Shown here piece after piece: positions 36,561 to 46,877 of a stretch of 64,000 nucleotides of DNA. Numbering within the stretch: the stretch's first letter is position 1; each line of letters begins with the position of its first letter. The notes beneath the pieces are model-generated. The model was not told the DNA's origin, did no database searches, and saw only the letters and a list, made by a program, of their open reading frames with translations. Made by a program: the position numbers and the translations under genes. Source of the DNA: Bretschneidera sinensis (taxonomy: Eukaryota > Streptophyta > Magnoliopsida > Brassicales > Akaniaceae); contig CM043699.1 in assembly GCA_023935145.1 (NCBI GenBank), positions 73,241,138 to 73,305,137 of the forward strand. Direction: 5' to 3'.

Positions 36561-37339
36561 CTCTCATACCACATCTTCTTCTTGCAATCTTTCTTGAAAT
36601 GGCCCTCCTTCTTGCAGTAGAAGCATCATCTTCCTCCAAACTTCAGTTTGGAATGTGATCTTTTGTGGCTCTGCCCTCTACCTCTTGATTTCTCCCGGTA
36701 GTTGCCATAAATGTTACTTCCATTCCGAGTTGCTGGCCTTCCTCTAATGAACAACCCTTCTCCACTTGATGCTTCCTTCATCTTGGCTTTGAAATCATGA
36801 GCCCTTATAGCATTGATCAAAATTTCCTTGGTTAGTGTATCTCTTCCATATTCAATTGCATTAATCAAATTATCAAAACAATCAGGAAGAGAATTCAACA
36901 AAATAACAGCTAATTGTTTATCCGGGAATGTTATGCTACAGCTATTCAAATCTTGAACTAGCTTATTAAACACATGAAGATTATCTTGCAACTCTTTATT
37001 AGGATCCATTTTAAAAGCAAAGAGTCCTTTAAGAAAATAAATCTTATTAGGGAGAGTTTTGGTAAGAAACAACTCATATAGTTTCTTCCATATGACAGCT
37101 GGATCTTTCAAGTCTCCGCACTCCCTTATGACACTATCCGACATGTGTAGGAAGATGGTGCTATATGCCATCTTCTTCATCTCAATCCGCTGGACTTCCA
37201 TGATACTTGCTGGAAAAGCATCATCTTCTCCAATCGCCCAGTCCACCTTTTGTTGCATAAGAACAACCTTGATCTTCTACTTCCAAAGGGCAAAGTCTCC
37301 CTTTCCATCAAACTTCTCAATGATAAAGTTTGAACCCAT
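36560..37339 (-). pseudogene. Copia-1 gag
   Basis: ATG at 37339-37337 starts a frame with a TAG at codon 21, then 210 open codons from 37258 to 36626. The content is a UBN2-type Copia gag (VIWKKLYELFLTKTLPNKIYFLKG, LLNSLPDCFDNLI). After a TGA at about 36624 follows a zinc knuckle CFYCKKEGHFKKDC. The basic linker before it (GRGQSHKRSHSK) is present once. In Copia-2 it is expanded into six units. Confidence 0.85.
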
Positions 37340-37399
37340 CTTGCGGAGAAAATCCCAGATTTATGTAGCACCCACAAATGCTTTTCCAAACTTCTAAAT

Positions 37400-37621
37400 C
37401 TCAAGAACACAATCGAAGATTGATCTCAATACCATTCTTAATCACCCTCAAGAACACGATCAGATCTTGATCTTTACTTCATTCTTGAATCACCTAAGAA
37501 GTTGATCTTTGATTCTTAGAGTCTTGCTCCGATACCTTCTGTTCTTGCTCCGATACCCGGCTGTTCTTGAACCACAGCTCTGATACCACTATCGTGGTAT
37601 CTCCTCTAGCTCTGATACCAC
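37400..37621 (-). other. Copia-1 leader and primer binding site
   Basis: Two copies of a 47-bp unit (CTCAAGAACAC at 37400 and 37447). Then two copies of the primer-site complement GCTCTGATACCAC (37577 and 37609). GATACCAC-TATC-GTGGTATC at 37582-37601 is a perfect 8-bp inverted repeat with a 4-bp loop. The copy at 37609-37621 abuts the LTR and is the working primer site by position. Confidence 0.75.
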
Positions 37622-37634
37622 TGTTGGGAAATCA

Positions 37635-39026
37635 CGATGAGAGTCATAAAATGCATCTTAATAGTACCTAATTGTTAGCATTTTAGGGTTGATCTAGGTT
37701 TTAATTTCAATTTTATACGTTAACAACTCTAAAGTATCATTCTTGGATCAATGATCTACTTCGGTGCATTTTTAGGTACTTTAAGCTCAAAAGAGGAGGA
37801 AAAGTTATCATTGCTTGAAGCACAAAGACTCAAGGCATACTGGAGTGAAGGAATACTTCCGGAAGGACAAGATGGAGGGCTTAAAAGAGCAACAACTGCT
37901 GCCCGCATTGGAAAGGAGTTTCACTAAATTGCGAGAATTGTCCGTACAGATCAATCATCTTTAAAAATTAAACTGTATTGATACAAGAAGAACTAGGGGA
38001 TGAGCTATATATTCTTAGAAAGATCCAGAAGTCTATTTTCTGCAGAATTTTACGGTTTGTCAAAATGATTTTTGTAGAGAAAGTTATGGCAGTTTTAGTA
38101 GACAAAGGTCAGGCTGTGTGGGCTATGCGGGATTTCAGCGTGATTTTGGGTTTAAATCCCACATCCCACATCGGATGGGAAACACATTGCACTCTTGGTA
38201 TTTGCCTATAAAAGACCCACTCCACTTTAGCTTTGATAATGAATCGGGGATGAATCCAGAGGGCCTTTAGGAGGAACCCGAAGTTTAAAGTTTGAAGGTC
38301 GGGAGAGATGATCGTCGGGAGGCCGGAGGTAACTCGAGGACGCATGAGCCCCATGGCCGGCTAGTCTCCAAGCAAGGCGAAGGGATGAATCCCTAGGTGT
38401 AGTTGTTCTTATTTTTCCTTTATTTGATTTGCTTGTAGTTGGAATTATTTTCGTTAAATATTGTTATGTTTTATTCTATAATTTAATTAGTAGATTTATT
38501 ATAACTCCGGTGGTTGCATGCTTCTTTTCCATATAACTTCAGTCAGGTTTTTCTTATGTGTACCTGTTTGGGTGTGATTGAGTCCGGTAGATCTCTTTTA
38601 TAGATTTGTCCATTGCTGCGGTATCGTCGTTTAGATATATCGTCGTCTCTTGATAATTTATAAGTTAGGTCATGTGTGCTTGAAAGTAAAGAAGATTTCA
38701 TAACAATTACATTAGGATTTATAAATGCGCTTTAATTGAATATTTTCCGATTGTCTGTTTGGGATATGAAACTTGCAATCGAGATAAAAACAACTGAATC
38801 AAGTTAGGATTAGAGCAACGAACCTAGGGAGGATTTCCGGAACCTTGTCATTTTTATTTTAAACTTATTTACACAATTACCCTTTTTCTCAAACAACTTA
38901 GATTCTTTTAATCTTTTATCGTTTGTGTTGAGATTTACACCTTCTGTTGTACTTAACTTGTTTCCCTGTGGAATTGACACCCCAAAACTATACTAAAATA
39001 ATCGCGTTATGTTTTGGGCGTAATCA
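37635..39026 (+). repeat. 5' LTR of element B (1392 bp)
   Basis: Begins CGATGAGAG (first base differs from the TG expected) and ends GGGCGTAATCA. TATAAAAG at 38207-38214 is preceded by CCCACATCCCACATCGG at about 38158. Shares GTCGGGAGGCCGGAGG (38314-38329) with the reverse LTR fragment at 42084-42099. Confidence 0.87.
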
Positions 39027-39031
39027 AATTT

Positions 39032-39049
39032 TGGCACCGTTGCCGGGGA
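39032..39049 (+). other. Primer binding site of element B
   Basis: TGGCACCGTTGCCGGGGA lies five bases after the LTR. It differs by one base from TGGCGCCGTTGCCGGGGA in Athila E. Confidence 0.75.
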
Positions 39050-39157
39050 AACGCGCTTAAGTACAAGGAAGCTTGTCAACTTTGAGTGTGACGGTTAAAA
39101 AAAAATAAAAAAATTCTTGTTTTATTTATTTTATTTCCTCTCTGATTCATTTGGTGC

Positions 39158-40908
39158 ATGCTTAGACGAGAGATCTGCGAGGTAGATTCATTAGAGGACT
39201 TGAGCTAGAATTACCCTCTCCTTCCGAGTCTGATAGTGAAATCTCGCCTAGATCAACCCATAGAGAAAACCCAAGTGAGAATCTAGAGGATTTTGTTAAC
39301 ATGGCCGATAACCATAATGAGAATGTTGCTAGGACACTTCAGGATTACCTCCACCCTACACGCACAGCCATACCATCATGCATCATGTTTCCAGCCAATA
39401 CTCGCCATCAAGATCTTAAACCAGGGATGATTCAATTACTCCCTATATTCCATGACTTGGATAACGAAAACCCATATGTGCACATTAGAGAGTTTGAGGA
39501 AGTAGTTACTACTTTTCATAGTCAAAACGAAACTCATGACATTATGAAACTTAAGCTCTTTCCTTTCACTTTGAAGGATAGAGCCAAGAGTTAGCTATAC
39601 TCACTTAGACCACGATCTATTGGGTCGTGGACTGAGATGACTCAGGCTTTCTTTAACAAATACTTTCCCCAACATAAGACCAACACTTTGAAAAGGCAAA
39701 TCTCCACCTTTGCATAAAAAGATAGTGAGACTTTATATCAGTCTTGGGAGAGATTTAAGGAGTTATTGAGTATGTGCCCTCACCATGGGTATGAGAGTTG
39801 GCGCTTAGTGAGCTATTTCTATGAGGGACTTACCTATAGAGAGCGCCAATTCATAGAGATGATGTGTAATGGTGGGTTTTTAGAGAAAGATCCTGATGAG
39901 GCCATAGAGTACCTCAATGAGCTTGCTGAAAAAGTTCACACTTGGACTAGACCTAGTGCTACTGAAAGCACAAATAGGTCACGACCTATAGGGCACCCAA
40001 ATGGTGGTGGAATTTACCATCTTACGGAAGGGGATAACCTTAGAGCCAAGGTCAAGATGCTCACTAGGGAGATAAATGAGTTAAAGACTAAGAGCTTAAA
40101 GCCAACACACGTGATTAATCATGCAAAATCTTTTGAACTATGTTTTGTGTGTGGCGAGGTAGATCATCTCCTCCAAGAATGCCCCACATTTACTGATATG
40201 AGAGGGCTGTATGAGGAACAATGTAATGCCTTAGGCATGTACAAAAAGCCTCTTGCACCTTTCTCTAACACTTATAACCCAGGGTAGCGAAATCACCCCA
40301 ACTTCAGCTGAAAATCTGAAAACCAGCATGCACAGCCCCCTAGATCATCCCCTGCACCTTATCATGCACCCTCATCCTCTAGGAACTCGTTAGAAGACAC
40401 CTTACAGGCCTTTATAGAGGCACAAGGTAAGACAAACCAAAGGTTTGAGGCATTATTTACGCAGGTGATGGAAGAGCATAAAGAAATAAAGAGCCAAGTG
40501 TCCAAGTTGATGAGCTACTTGAGTGTGACTGAGCGAGGTAAGTTTCTTGCTCAAGCTCAGTCCACATCCCATGGTCAACACCTAACACAAAAGAATTTGG
40601 AGGAGGTGAATTCCATTGAGACACTTGGTGGTAAATCAGTACACATCCCAACAACGAAAAAATCAGAGGATGTGGCTGAAAGCCATCAAGCACAAGCATA
40701 CATGATGGACTCATTCATGGAAAAGGTCCAGCACCTTAATCCATTATAGCCCACCTTCACCCATGGCTTCACCAAAGCATATATCGAGCCAAAATTTGCG
40801 GATGTTACTGATGACATCCTTGAGGCCCCTCCCAAGCATAGAAACACCGAATTTGGCAATGAAGCAGTGACAGGTGCATTCAACCTATGTCTTTCTAGGA
40901 GGAAATAA
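39158..40908 (+). pseudogene. Gag of element B
   Basis: The start codon at 39158 is one base out of frame with the rest; comparison with A places a single missing base near 39167. From about 39170 to the TAA at 40906 everything lies in one frame with stops at 39592, 39715, 40285, 40309 and 40747. Four of these fit TGG to TAG or TGA, or CAA to TAA. Seen: FHDLDNENPYVHIREFEE, WERFKELLSMCPHHGYESWRLVSYFYEGL, zinc knuckle CFVCGEVDHLLQEC (about 40141-40182), and a C-terminal helix-rich tail. No protease follows. Confidence 0.88.
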
Positions 40909-41973
40909 GAGCGTTTGGCTGAAGACGTAAAACTTAGTGCTCATGGTAGGCAACCCACAACGTATCCTTTTATTTTTATTGTTTTCCATATTTCTTTTTT
41001 CTTGTTTATTATTATTATTTTGCTGTTTTTCAGTTTTACTTTAGTATTTATTTTTCAGGGATAAATAAACGAAGCAGTTCAAATGATCGTGCAAAACTTT
41101 CAACTCCATGACCGTTGGTTAAAAAGGGAGTTTCCTTAACTTTTTCTTTTTCATTGAGGACAATGCTTCTCTTAAGTTGGGGGTAGAAGATATACATTTC
41201 TTATTGCATATCATTGAACTGCTTGGTGCCATCTTTGTTTTTGTTTAGCATGATTTGTGTTAGCCTTAGAGTCAATTTACATGTCAATGATATGAGCGTA
41301 ATTGAGATAGCAGATAGCATGTAGAAGAAGTTAAATCTTGTTTCAGTTTAAAATTAATTTAAGCATCAATCTTCATTTGGTTAGAGACTCTAGTTTGTGG
41401 TAAGATTGTATGATTAGACTATAACATCTAGAAAAGTTTTATGTGTGATTATTTTGTGAATGTTTTTGCGGTCTCGACAAGCTCTAGAACTTACTTGATA
41501 ACCACTTGAGGCGAATTCCTAGAATGCACATTACTTAGGATATGATATAGGCCATTTTTGAACCGTTTGAGCCTTTCAAACCTACCATTGCTATATTTAT
41601 CACTAGTCACCTATTTGAGCTTTTTTCTTGAAAAGAAAAATTGAGTCTTGTTTCTTTAGATAAACCATTTACTTAACTTTATGAGCCAAAAAATATTTTA
41701 TCCTTACCTCTCTTTTAAAAGAACTTAGTTATACACATGTTGTGAGAAGCACTTAAAAGGAGTAAGGGTGGAAATATGAAAAAATATCACTACCACAACC
41801 CAAGTACATTAAAGGAGATAAGTTGGGGGTTGTGGAAAAGATAAGAAAAAAAAAACGATGATGAAAATGAAGGTGAATGGTTATGTGCCAAAATAAAAAA
41901 AAATGAATTATGGCAAAGAAAGAAGAAAGAAAGAAAAAGAAAAAAAATTGGTGATTTGTTGAAAGAAATGCTT
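40909..41973 (+). other. 3' untranslated region of element B
   Basis: Starts with the integrase-like remnant LAEDVKLSAHGRQPT (40918-40962). Polypurine-like AAGTTGGGGGT occurs at 41174 and 41820. A long A/G-rich run lies at 41835-41955. Collinear with the reverse of element A (about 16310-17340) until the break at 41973. Confidence 0.72.
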
Positions 41974-42584
41974 CAACTAAGCCCTTACTATAAGTTTAGT
42001 TACACGTAATAAAATAAAGAAAAGAAGAAACCAAAGAGAGTTCCATTGAAGAGTCATCAATTCTTCTGTAGAATCCCCTCTGGCCTCCGGCCTCCCGACC
42101 TAAAACTAAAACTAAAAAGGAGATTTGCTCCTAAAAAGAGAGATCATGTTTCTGTGTTTTACAAGTCTATTATAGGGGTTGAATAACGCTAGACAACTAT
42201 GGAAACCCTAAACTTCCTAAAACACAAAACCTCTTCTATTTTCAAAATCGGTTCTGCCGTTTTACTGTTCACGCCCGTACATGTGTGCTCGATCGCATTC
42301 GTGGTGCGCTCGATCGTAAGGCTACGCTTGAGCCTTCTATTTGTGCGCACAAGCGTTGGTGCACTCAATCGTACCAAAGAGTGTGCTCAATCGCACTTTA
42401 GCCAGCAGCTGCTCCAGGATTTCTAGATTTCTTCCTTTAAGTGCCAAAAATGCTTCTTTTTCTCCAAGACCCTATAAAAGCATGTGAAACACAGAAATGA
42501 AGTAAAATGGAGTAAATTAATATAAACTAGGACTTAACAAATGTAAATTAAGGGGCTTAAATATGAATATTTAAGCATCTATCA
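41974..42584 (-). repeat. Reverse Athila-like LTR fragment (611 bp)
   Basis: Its LTR start lies at 42584 (TGATAGATGCTTAAATATTC on the minus strand), like the Athila starts at 2586 and 59286. It holds CGATCG motifs (GTGCTCGATCGCA and GCGCTCGATCG at 42288-42320) and, nearer the cut, a TR-GAG-like GTCGGGAGGCCGGAGG. It is cut at 41974 where it meets element B, and at 42584 it meets Copia LTR sequence. Confidence 0.72.
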
Positions 42585-42810
42585 CTGGGCGCCGTTGCCT
42601 GGAAGGAGTAGGGCTTCGGCGCACACTGAAGTTGGACCCTTCATAACTGTGCGCACTTCTTTGTGTTGCTAAATGAAGAGGTGTGCACACACCAAAAGTG
42701 AGGCACACACTTGTGTGTACTCCTTTAAGATGCTGAAATTCATTCTTTCGCCTCTTGTTTAAACTTTAATCATGTTTAAACCATGTTTAAACCTTAGACA
42801 AATACCAACA
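42585..42810 (-). repeat. 3' LTR fragment of Copia-2
   Basis: Matches the last part of the LTR at 46878-47856 (GCACACTGAAG, GTGTGCACACACC, then AATACCAACA) and ends at CCAACA before ATCTCTACCTTTGTC. The outer three quarters are missing where the Athila-like fragment abuts. Confidence 0.75.
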
Positions 42811-42829
42811 ATCTCTACCTTTGTCTAAG

Positions 42830-43990
42830 CATTTAAGCCCGAACCATTGTGCAGAGAACTTTAGGATCCATACTCATCTTGAGTCATCATTCAATCGACT
42901 CCATTCTTAAGAAGTTCAAGGCAATGATTGAACCTTCTTAGAGGTAGAACCTTGGTACCTAAATCTGTAGGACTTTCTTCCATGGCCTTCTTGTCAACAT
43001 GAATGCATCATTTCGTACCATTTTCTAGAATGTAATGATACCAAACATCTATATGCTTTGTCCTCTCATGGAACACCGAATTCCTCCACAAGTGCCACAC
43101 ACTTTGGATATCTGAAGAAACCACCACCTACTCTTTTAGGACCATCCACTTGTCCAATAACCTTTTGCCCCACATAGCCTCCTTTATGGCTTCCGAAGCC
43201 ACTATATATTTTACCTCTGTTGTTGAGAGTGCTACCACCAGCTGCAACCGAGCCTTCTAATACCTCAACAACCACTTCATCCCAAGCTAAAGCTCTTTTT
43301 TGAGATTACTCACAAATCTGCTGAGAACACCCATTGCCTGAGAAATGTCAGGTTTAGTGCTCATCATCATGGACATGACTGGTCCAACCGCACTAGAGTA
43401 AGGGACCTTTAACATTTCCTTCTTCTCCTCATCCATTCCAGGACATTGTTTGTTGGAGAACTTGAAATGACCAGCAAGGGGAACCTTCACTAGTTTACCA
43501 TCTTCCATAGAGACTTAGAAACCTTCAACCCGTTTCTCTCCCTTTCCCGAATTCTTCTCATACCAAGGATCTTTTGTGTAAGGCTGAAATCCTTCTTCTC
43601 GAACTCCTCACTGAGTTGAGATGCAAACCTTTTCATCCTCTCCCTACTGTTTTGAGCCAACAACATATCATTGGCATAGATAAGGATAATCACCACTTCA
43701 TCCACCTTATGTCCAGGTGAGAAGGTTTCTGGGAAATCTATGCCTTTTCTTTGTGTGAACCCCTTCGCCACCAGCCTAGCATTGTTTCGGACATCATCTT
43801 CTAGACAGTACTCTTCTTTGATATTGTAAGTCCACTTACAATCCACTACTCTCTGTTTTCCTGGAATGTGCACCAATTCCTAAAAGTTGTTCTTCCTCAA
43901 AGAATCCATTTCTTCCTCCATAGCTAGCTGCCACTTTGACGAATCCTTACACTCCATGGCATCCATGTAAGTTTCTGGTTTAACTATCCC
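42830..43990 (-). pseudogene. Copia-2 RT and RNase H, internally deleted
   Basis: 43876 to 43490 reads [30 protein letters not shown], and then jumps directly to GHKVDEVVIILIYANDMLL. About 105 residues that Copia-1 has in between are absent, with the frame kept. The catalytic motif is YAND instead of YVDD, losing one catalytic Asp. Further down, MEDGKLVKVPLAGHFKFSN and the RNase H piece ([24 protein letters not shown]) are joined across another in-frame loss of about 58 residues near 43262. Confidence 0.82.
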
Positions 43991-43999
43991 TCCTTATGT

Positions 44000-45535
44000 C
44001 TAAGGAGCTGCTGTATCCGCAAAATGATATCTTGAAGGTGGTCCGACCAACTTTCTTTCCCGGTCTCTTGTGAGCTGATAGTCCTTCAAACTCCCTGCAT
44101 CACCCTCTTTCAGTTCAGCCTCGTCATAAGTGTCCTGAGCTTGGCGTTTATCAATGGGCTCTACCAGGTCTGAACCCTCTTGCCTTCCTTGCTCTACCTG
44201 AACCGAATTCTCCTTGATGCTATGCTCCACAAATACCGAACTGGTTTGCTCATTAGCCCCTGCAGGGTTAGTTTTCTCCAAGTAGGGAAATAACAATTCA
44301 TTAAAAATAACATCCCTACTTATTATGAGTCTCAATCCTTCTTGTTCTAAGGACCACAACCTATACCCCTTAGCCCCTTCCCCATATCCTAGAAACACAT
44401 ATTTTCTAGATCCTGGGCTAAGTTTATCATCATTTTGTTATGCATATGTAGCACACCCAAAAGTCCTTAGGTTGTCTAACTCGGGGGGTTTTCCACTCCA
44501 CATCTCCTCGGGAGTCTTATGGTACACAATCCTAGAGGGTGATCTATTAACCAAATACATAGCAGTAGACACCACTTCCCCCCAAAAACATTTGGGTAAT
44601 CCGGATCCATCTAACATGCACCTAACCTTTTCCATAAGGGTCTTATTATTCCTCTCAGTAACTCCAATTTGCTGAGGGATTTTCACAACCGTTCTATGTC
44701 TTAGAATGCCATTTAACCTACGGAATTGAACAAGTTCTTAGTGAAAAATTTCTAAGCCATTATCAGTTCTTAACACCTTAACTACTCTACCTATTTGAGT
44801 CTCCACCAGCTTTTTCCACACCACTAATTTATTTAAAGCATCTTATTTATTTCTAACCAAATAAACCAAAATCTTTCTTGAGTAATCATCAATTAAAGAC
44901 AGAAAGTAAATGTTACCTCCCTGTGTTGGTGTCCTTACTGGCCCCCAAAGGTCCGCATGAATGTAGTCAAGCATGCCCTTAAACTTGTGCACTCCGGTGT
45001 TGAAGCTGACCTGATGTTGCTGCCCAAGAACACAGCTCTTACAGAAATCGAGTTTCTTTACCTTGTCACCATCAAGTAATCCATTCTTGCTGACAACTTA
45101 CAGGCCTTCTTCGCTTATATGTCCCAAGCGAGTGTGCTAAAGGGCTGCCTTCTCCATATCAGCCATTAAGCTTGCTGCTTGACCCTTGATGTTTGTGTCT
45201 CCGATCATCTCATAGAGACCATCCTTCATTTCTACTTTGATCACTACCAAAGATCCCTTGGCCACTTTGATCTTTCCTCCCTCTGCTTTGTATGTGTATC
45301 CCATAAAATCCAGCTGCCCTAATGAGATCAAATTCTTCTTCACATTCGGAAGGTACCTCACATTCCTCAATAGCCTTACGATTCCATCAAACATCCTCAA
45401 CTAGATGTCTCCTATCCCCCTTACTTGGCAAGAATTATCATTCCCCAAGAAGACCCTTCCATCATTGATCTCTTTGAAATTCTTGAACCACTCCCGGTGA
45501 GGGCACATATGATAAGTGCACCCGGTATCCAAGAG
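44000..45535 (-). pseudogene. Copia-2 protease and integrase
   Basis: The protease site reads LDTGCTYHM (complement of 45505-45532). Integrase parts: RLLRNVRYLPNVKKNLISLGQLD (45400-45300), the core in several frames, then EKVRCMLDGSGLPKCFWGEVVSTAMYLVNRSPS (44660-44535) and YVFLGYGEGAKGYRLWSLEQ (about 44402-44340), with the linker to RT to 44000. Stops and frame changes throughout. Confidence 0.78.
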
Positions 45536-45601
45536 CCATTTCCCGCTGCTTTCTTACCCCTTACTCACATCTGAGCAAACAACAAGAACATCACCATCTT
45601 G

Positions 45602-46504
45602 CTATTCTGTTTTGACAACCGAAGCCTCTCCATTCTTGGTATGGCTTCTTCCTCTATCCCTTATCTTCTCCTTGCAGTCTTTCTTGACATGACCCTCTTT
45701 ATGGTAGTAGAAACATCTCCCATAGCTCTCTCCTTTACCTCTGTCCTGGTAGTAGCCATACATATTGCTGTGCACTCTCCCATGGCTCTCTCCTCTACCT
45801 TTGTGCCAGTAGTAGCCATGTATGTTGTTGTGCACTCTCCCATGGCTCTCTCCTCTACCTCTGTCCTGGTAGTAGCCATGTATGTTGCTGTGTACTCTCC
45901 CATGGCTGTCTCCTCTACCTCTATCCCAGTAGTAGCCATGCATGTTGCTGTGCACTCTCCCATGGCTCTCTCCTCTACCTCTGTCCCGGTAGTAGCTATG
46001 CATGTTGCTGTGCACTCTCCCATGGCTCTCTCCTCTTACTCTGTCCCGGTGGTAGCCATGGATGTTGTTGCCATACTGATTTGCTGGCTTTCTTCTAATG
46101 AACAACTCTTCTCAACTTGATGCACTCCTCATCTTGGCATCAAGATCATCTTACAACTCTTTATTAGGATCAAATTTAAAAGCAAAGATTCGTTTACGAA
46201 GATACCTCTTATTAGGGAGAGTCTTGGAATGAAACAACTCATCTAGTTTCTTTCATATGACAGCTGGATCTTTTGAGTCTCCACACTCCCTTGTGGCATT
46301 ATCCGACATGTGCAAGAAGATGGTGTTGTAAGCCATCTTCTTCATCTCATTCCGCTGGTCCTCTGTGGTACTTGCTGGAAAAGTGTCATCTCATCCAATC
46401 GCCAAGTCTACCTTTTGTTACACAAGAACCACCTTGATCTTTCACTTCCAAAGGGAAAAATCTCTCTTTCTATCAAACTTCTCAATACCAAAATTTGAAC
46501 CCAT
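45602..46504 (-). pseudogene. Copia-2 gag with sixfold 20-residue repeat
   Basis: ATG at 46504-46502. The N-terminal half is broken by several stops, and a central segment of roughly 60-100 residues present in Copia-1 is missing (junction near 46145). From 46105 to 45602 the frame is open for 167 codons. It contains six copies of a 20-residue basic unit (consensus GYYxDRGRGESHGRVHSNMH) and then a zinc knuckle whose second Cys is Tyr (CFYYHKEGHVKKDC), so the knuckle is probably unable to bind zinc normally. Arg/Gly-rich repeats next to a knuckle suggest RNA binding (inference). Confidence 0.83.
45721..46080 (-). repeat. Exact 60-bp tandem repeat, six units
   Basis: Units begin at 45721, 45781, 45841, 45901, 45961 and 46021 with CAT(G/A)GCT(C/G)TCTCCT, with no length variation at all. 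Differences are single bases only. The period is a multiple of three, so the coding frame is kept. Confidence 0.95.
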
Positions 46505-46566
46505 CTTGCGGAGATGATCCCTTGATTCATGCAGCACCCATAATTGCTCTCCAACTTTTTCTAAAT

Positions 46567-46877
46567 CTCAAGAACACAGATTGAAGATTGATCTCAACAC
46601 CGTTCTTGAATTACTCTCAAGAACACGATCTGATCTTGATATTTACACCACTCTTGAATCACCCTCAAGAACACGATCAGATATTGATCATAACTTCATC
46701 CTTGATTCACCTCAAGAACACGATCAGATATAGATCTTAACTCCGTTCTTGAATCACCCAAGAAGTTGACCTCCGATTTTTGGAGTCTTGTTCCGAGACC
46801 TTCTGTTCTTGCTCCGTTACCCAGCCGTGCAAGCTCTGATATCACTGTTGTGGTATCTCCTCTAGCTCTAATACCAC
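46567..46877 (-). other. Copia-2 leader with 48-bp repeats and primer site
   Basis: CTCAAGAACAC recurs at 46567, 46616, 46664 and 46711 (about 48-bp period, four units; Copia-1 has two). The primer-site complement appears twice in decayed form (GCTCTGATATCAC at 46833 and GCTCTAATACCAC at 46865). GATATCAC...GTGGTATC at 46838-46857 is the one-mismatch equivalent of the Copia-1 hairpin. Confidence 0.72.

Larger units (their letters stand above)
32329..37634 (-). mobile_element. Ty1/copia Tork-type element, Copia-1
   Basis: Reverse element: 5' LTR (only its 13 bp at 37622-37634 remain before element B), primer site for initiator tRNA-Met (GCTCTGATACCA on the + strand at 37609-37620), leader, gag, protease, integrase, RT, RNase H, polypurine tract, 3' LTR 32329-33239. 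Domain order and motifs place it in the Tork (Tnt1-like) group. Left flank TGAAC has no visible match at the right because element B interrupts. Confidence 0.88.
37635..41973 (+). mobile_element. Gag-only (TR-GAG-like) element B, 3' truncated
   Basis: Second member of the element A family, forward. 5' LTR 37635-39026, primer site, gag 39158-40908, then 3' untranslated region to 41973, where homology to element A stops inside GAAAGAAATGCTTCAA. The last part of the interior and the 3' LTR are lost. It inserted 13 bp inside the 5' LTR of Copia-1. As in A, the gag stop is followed directly by the 3' region without any pol domain. Confidence 0.87.

Noticed and set aside
43066..43275. Gly/Val-rich frame on the minus strand
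   Set aside because: Shadow frame of the Copia-2 RNase H, whose motifs are readable one base over.
45599..46120. 173-codon open frame on the + strand over the 60-bp repeats
   Set aside because: It is the antisense of the repeated gag segment. The minus-strand frame leads into a zinc knuckle and matches Copia gag; the + strand one matches nothing.
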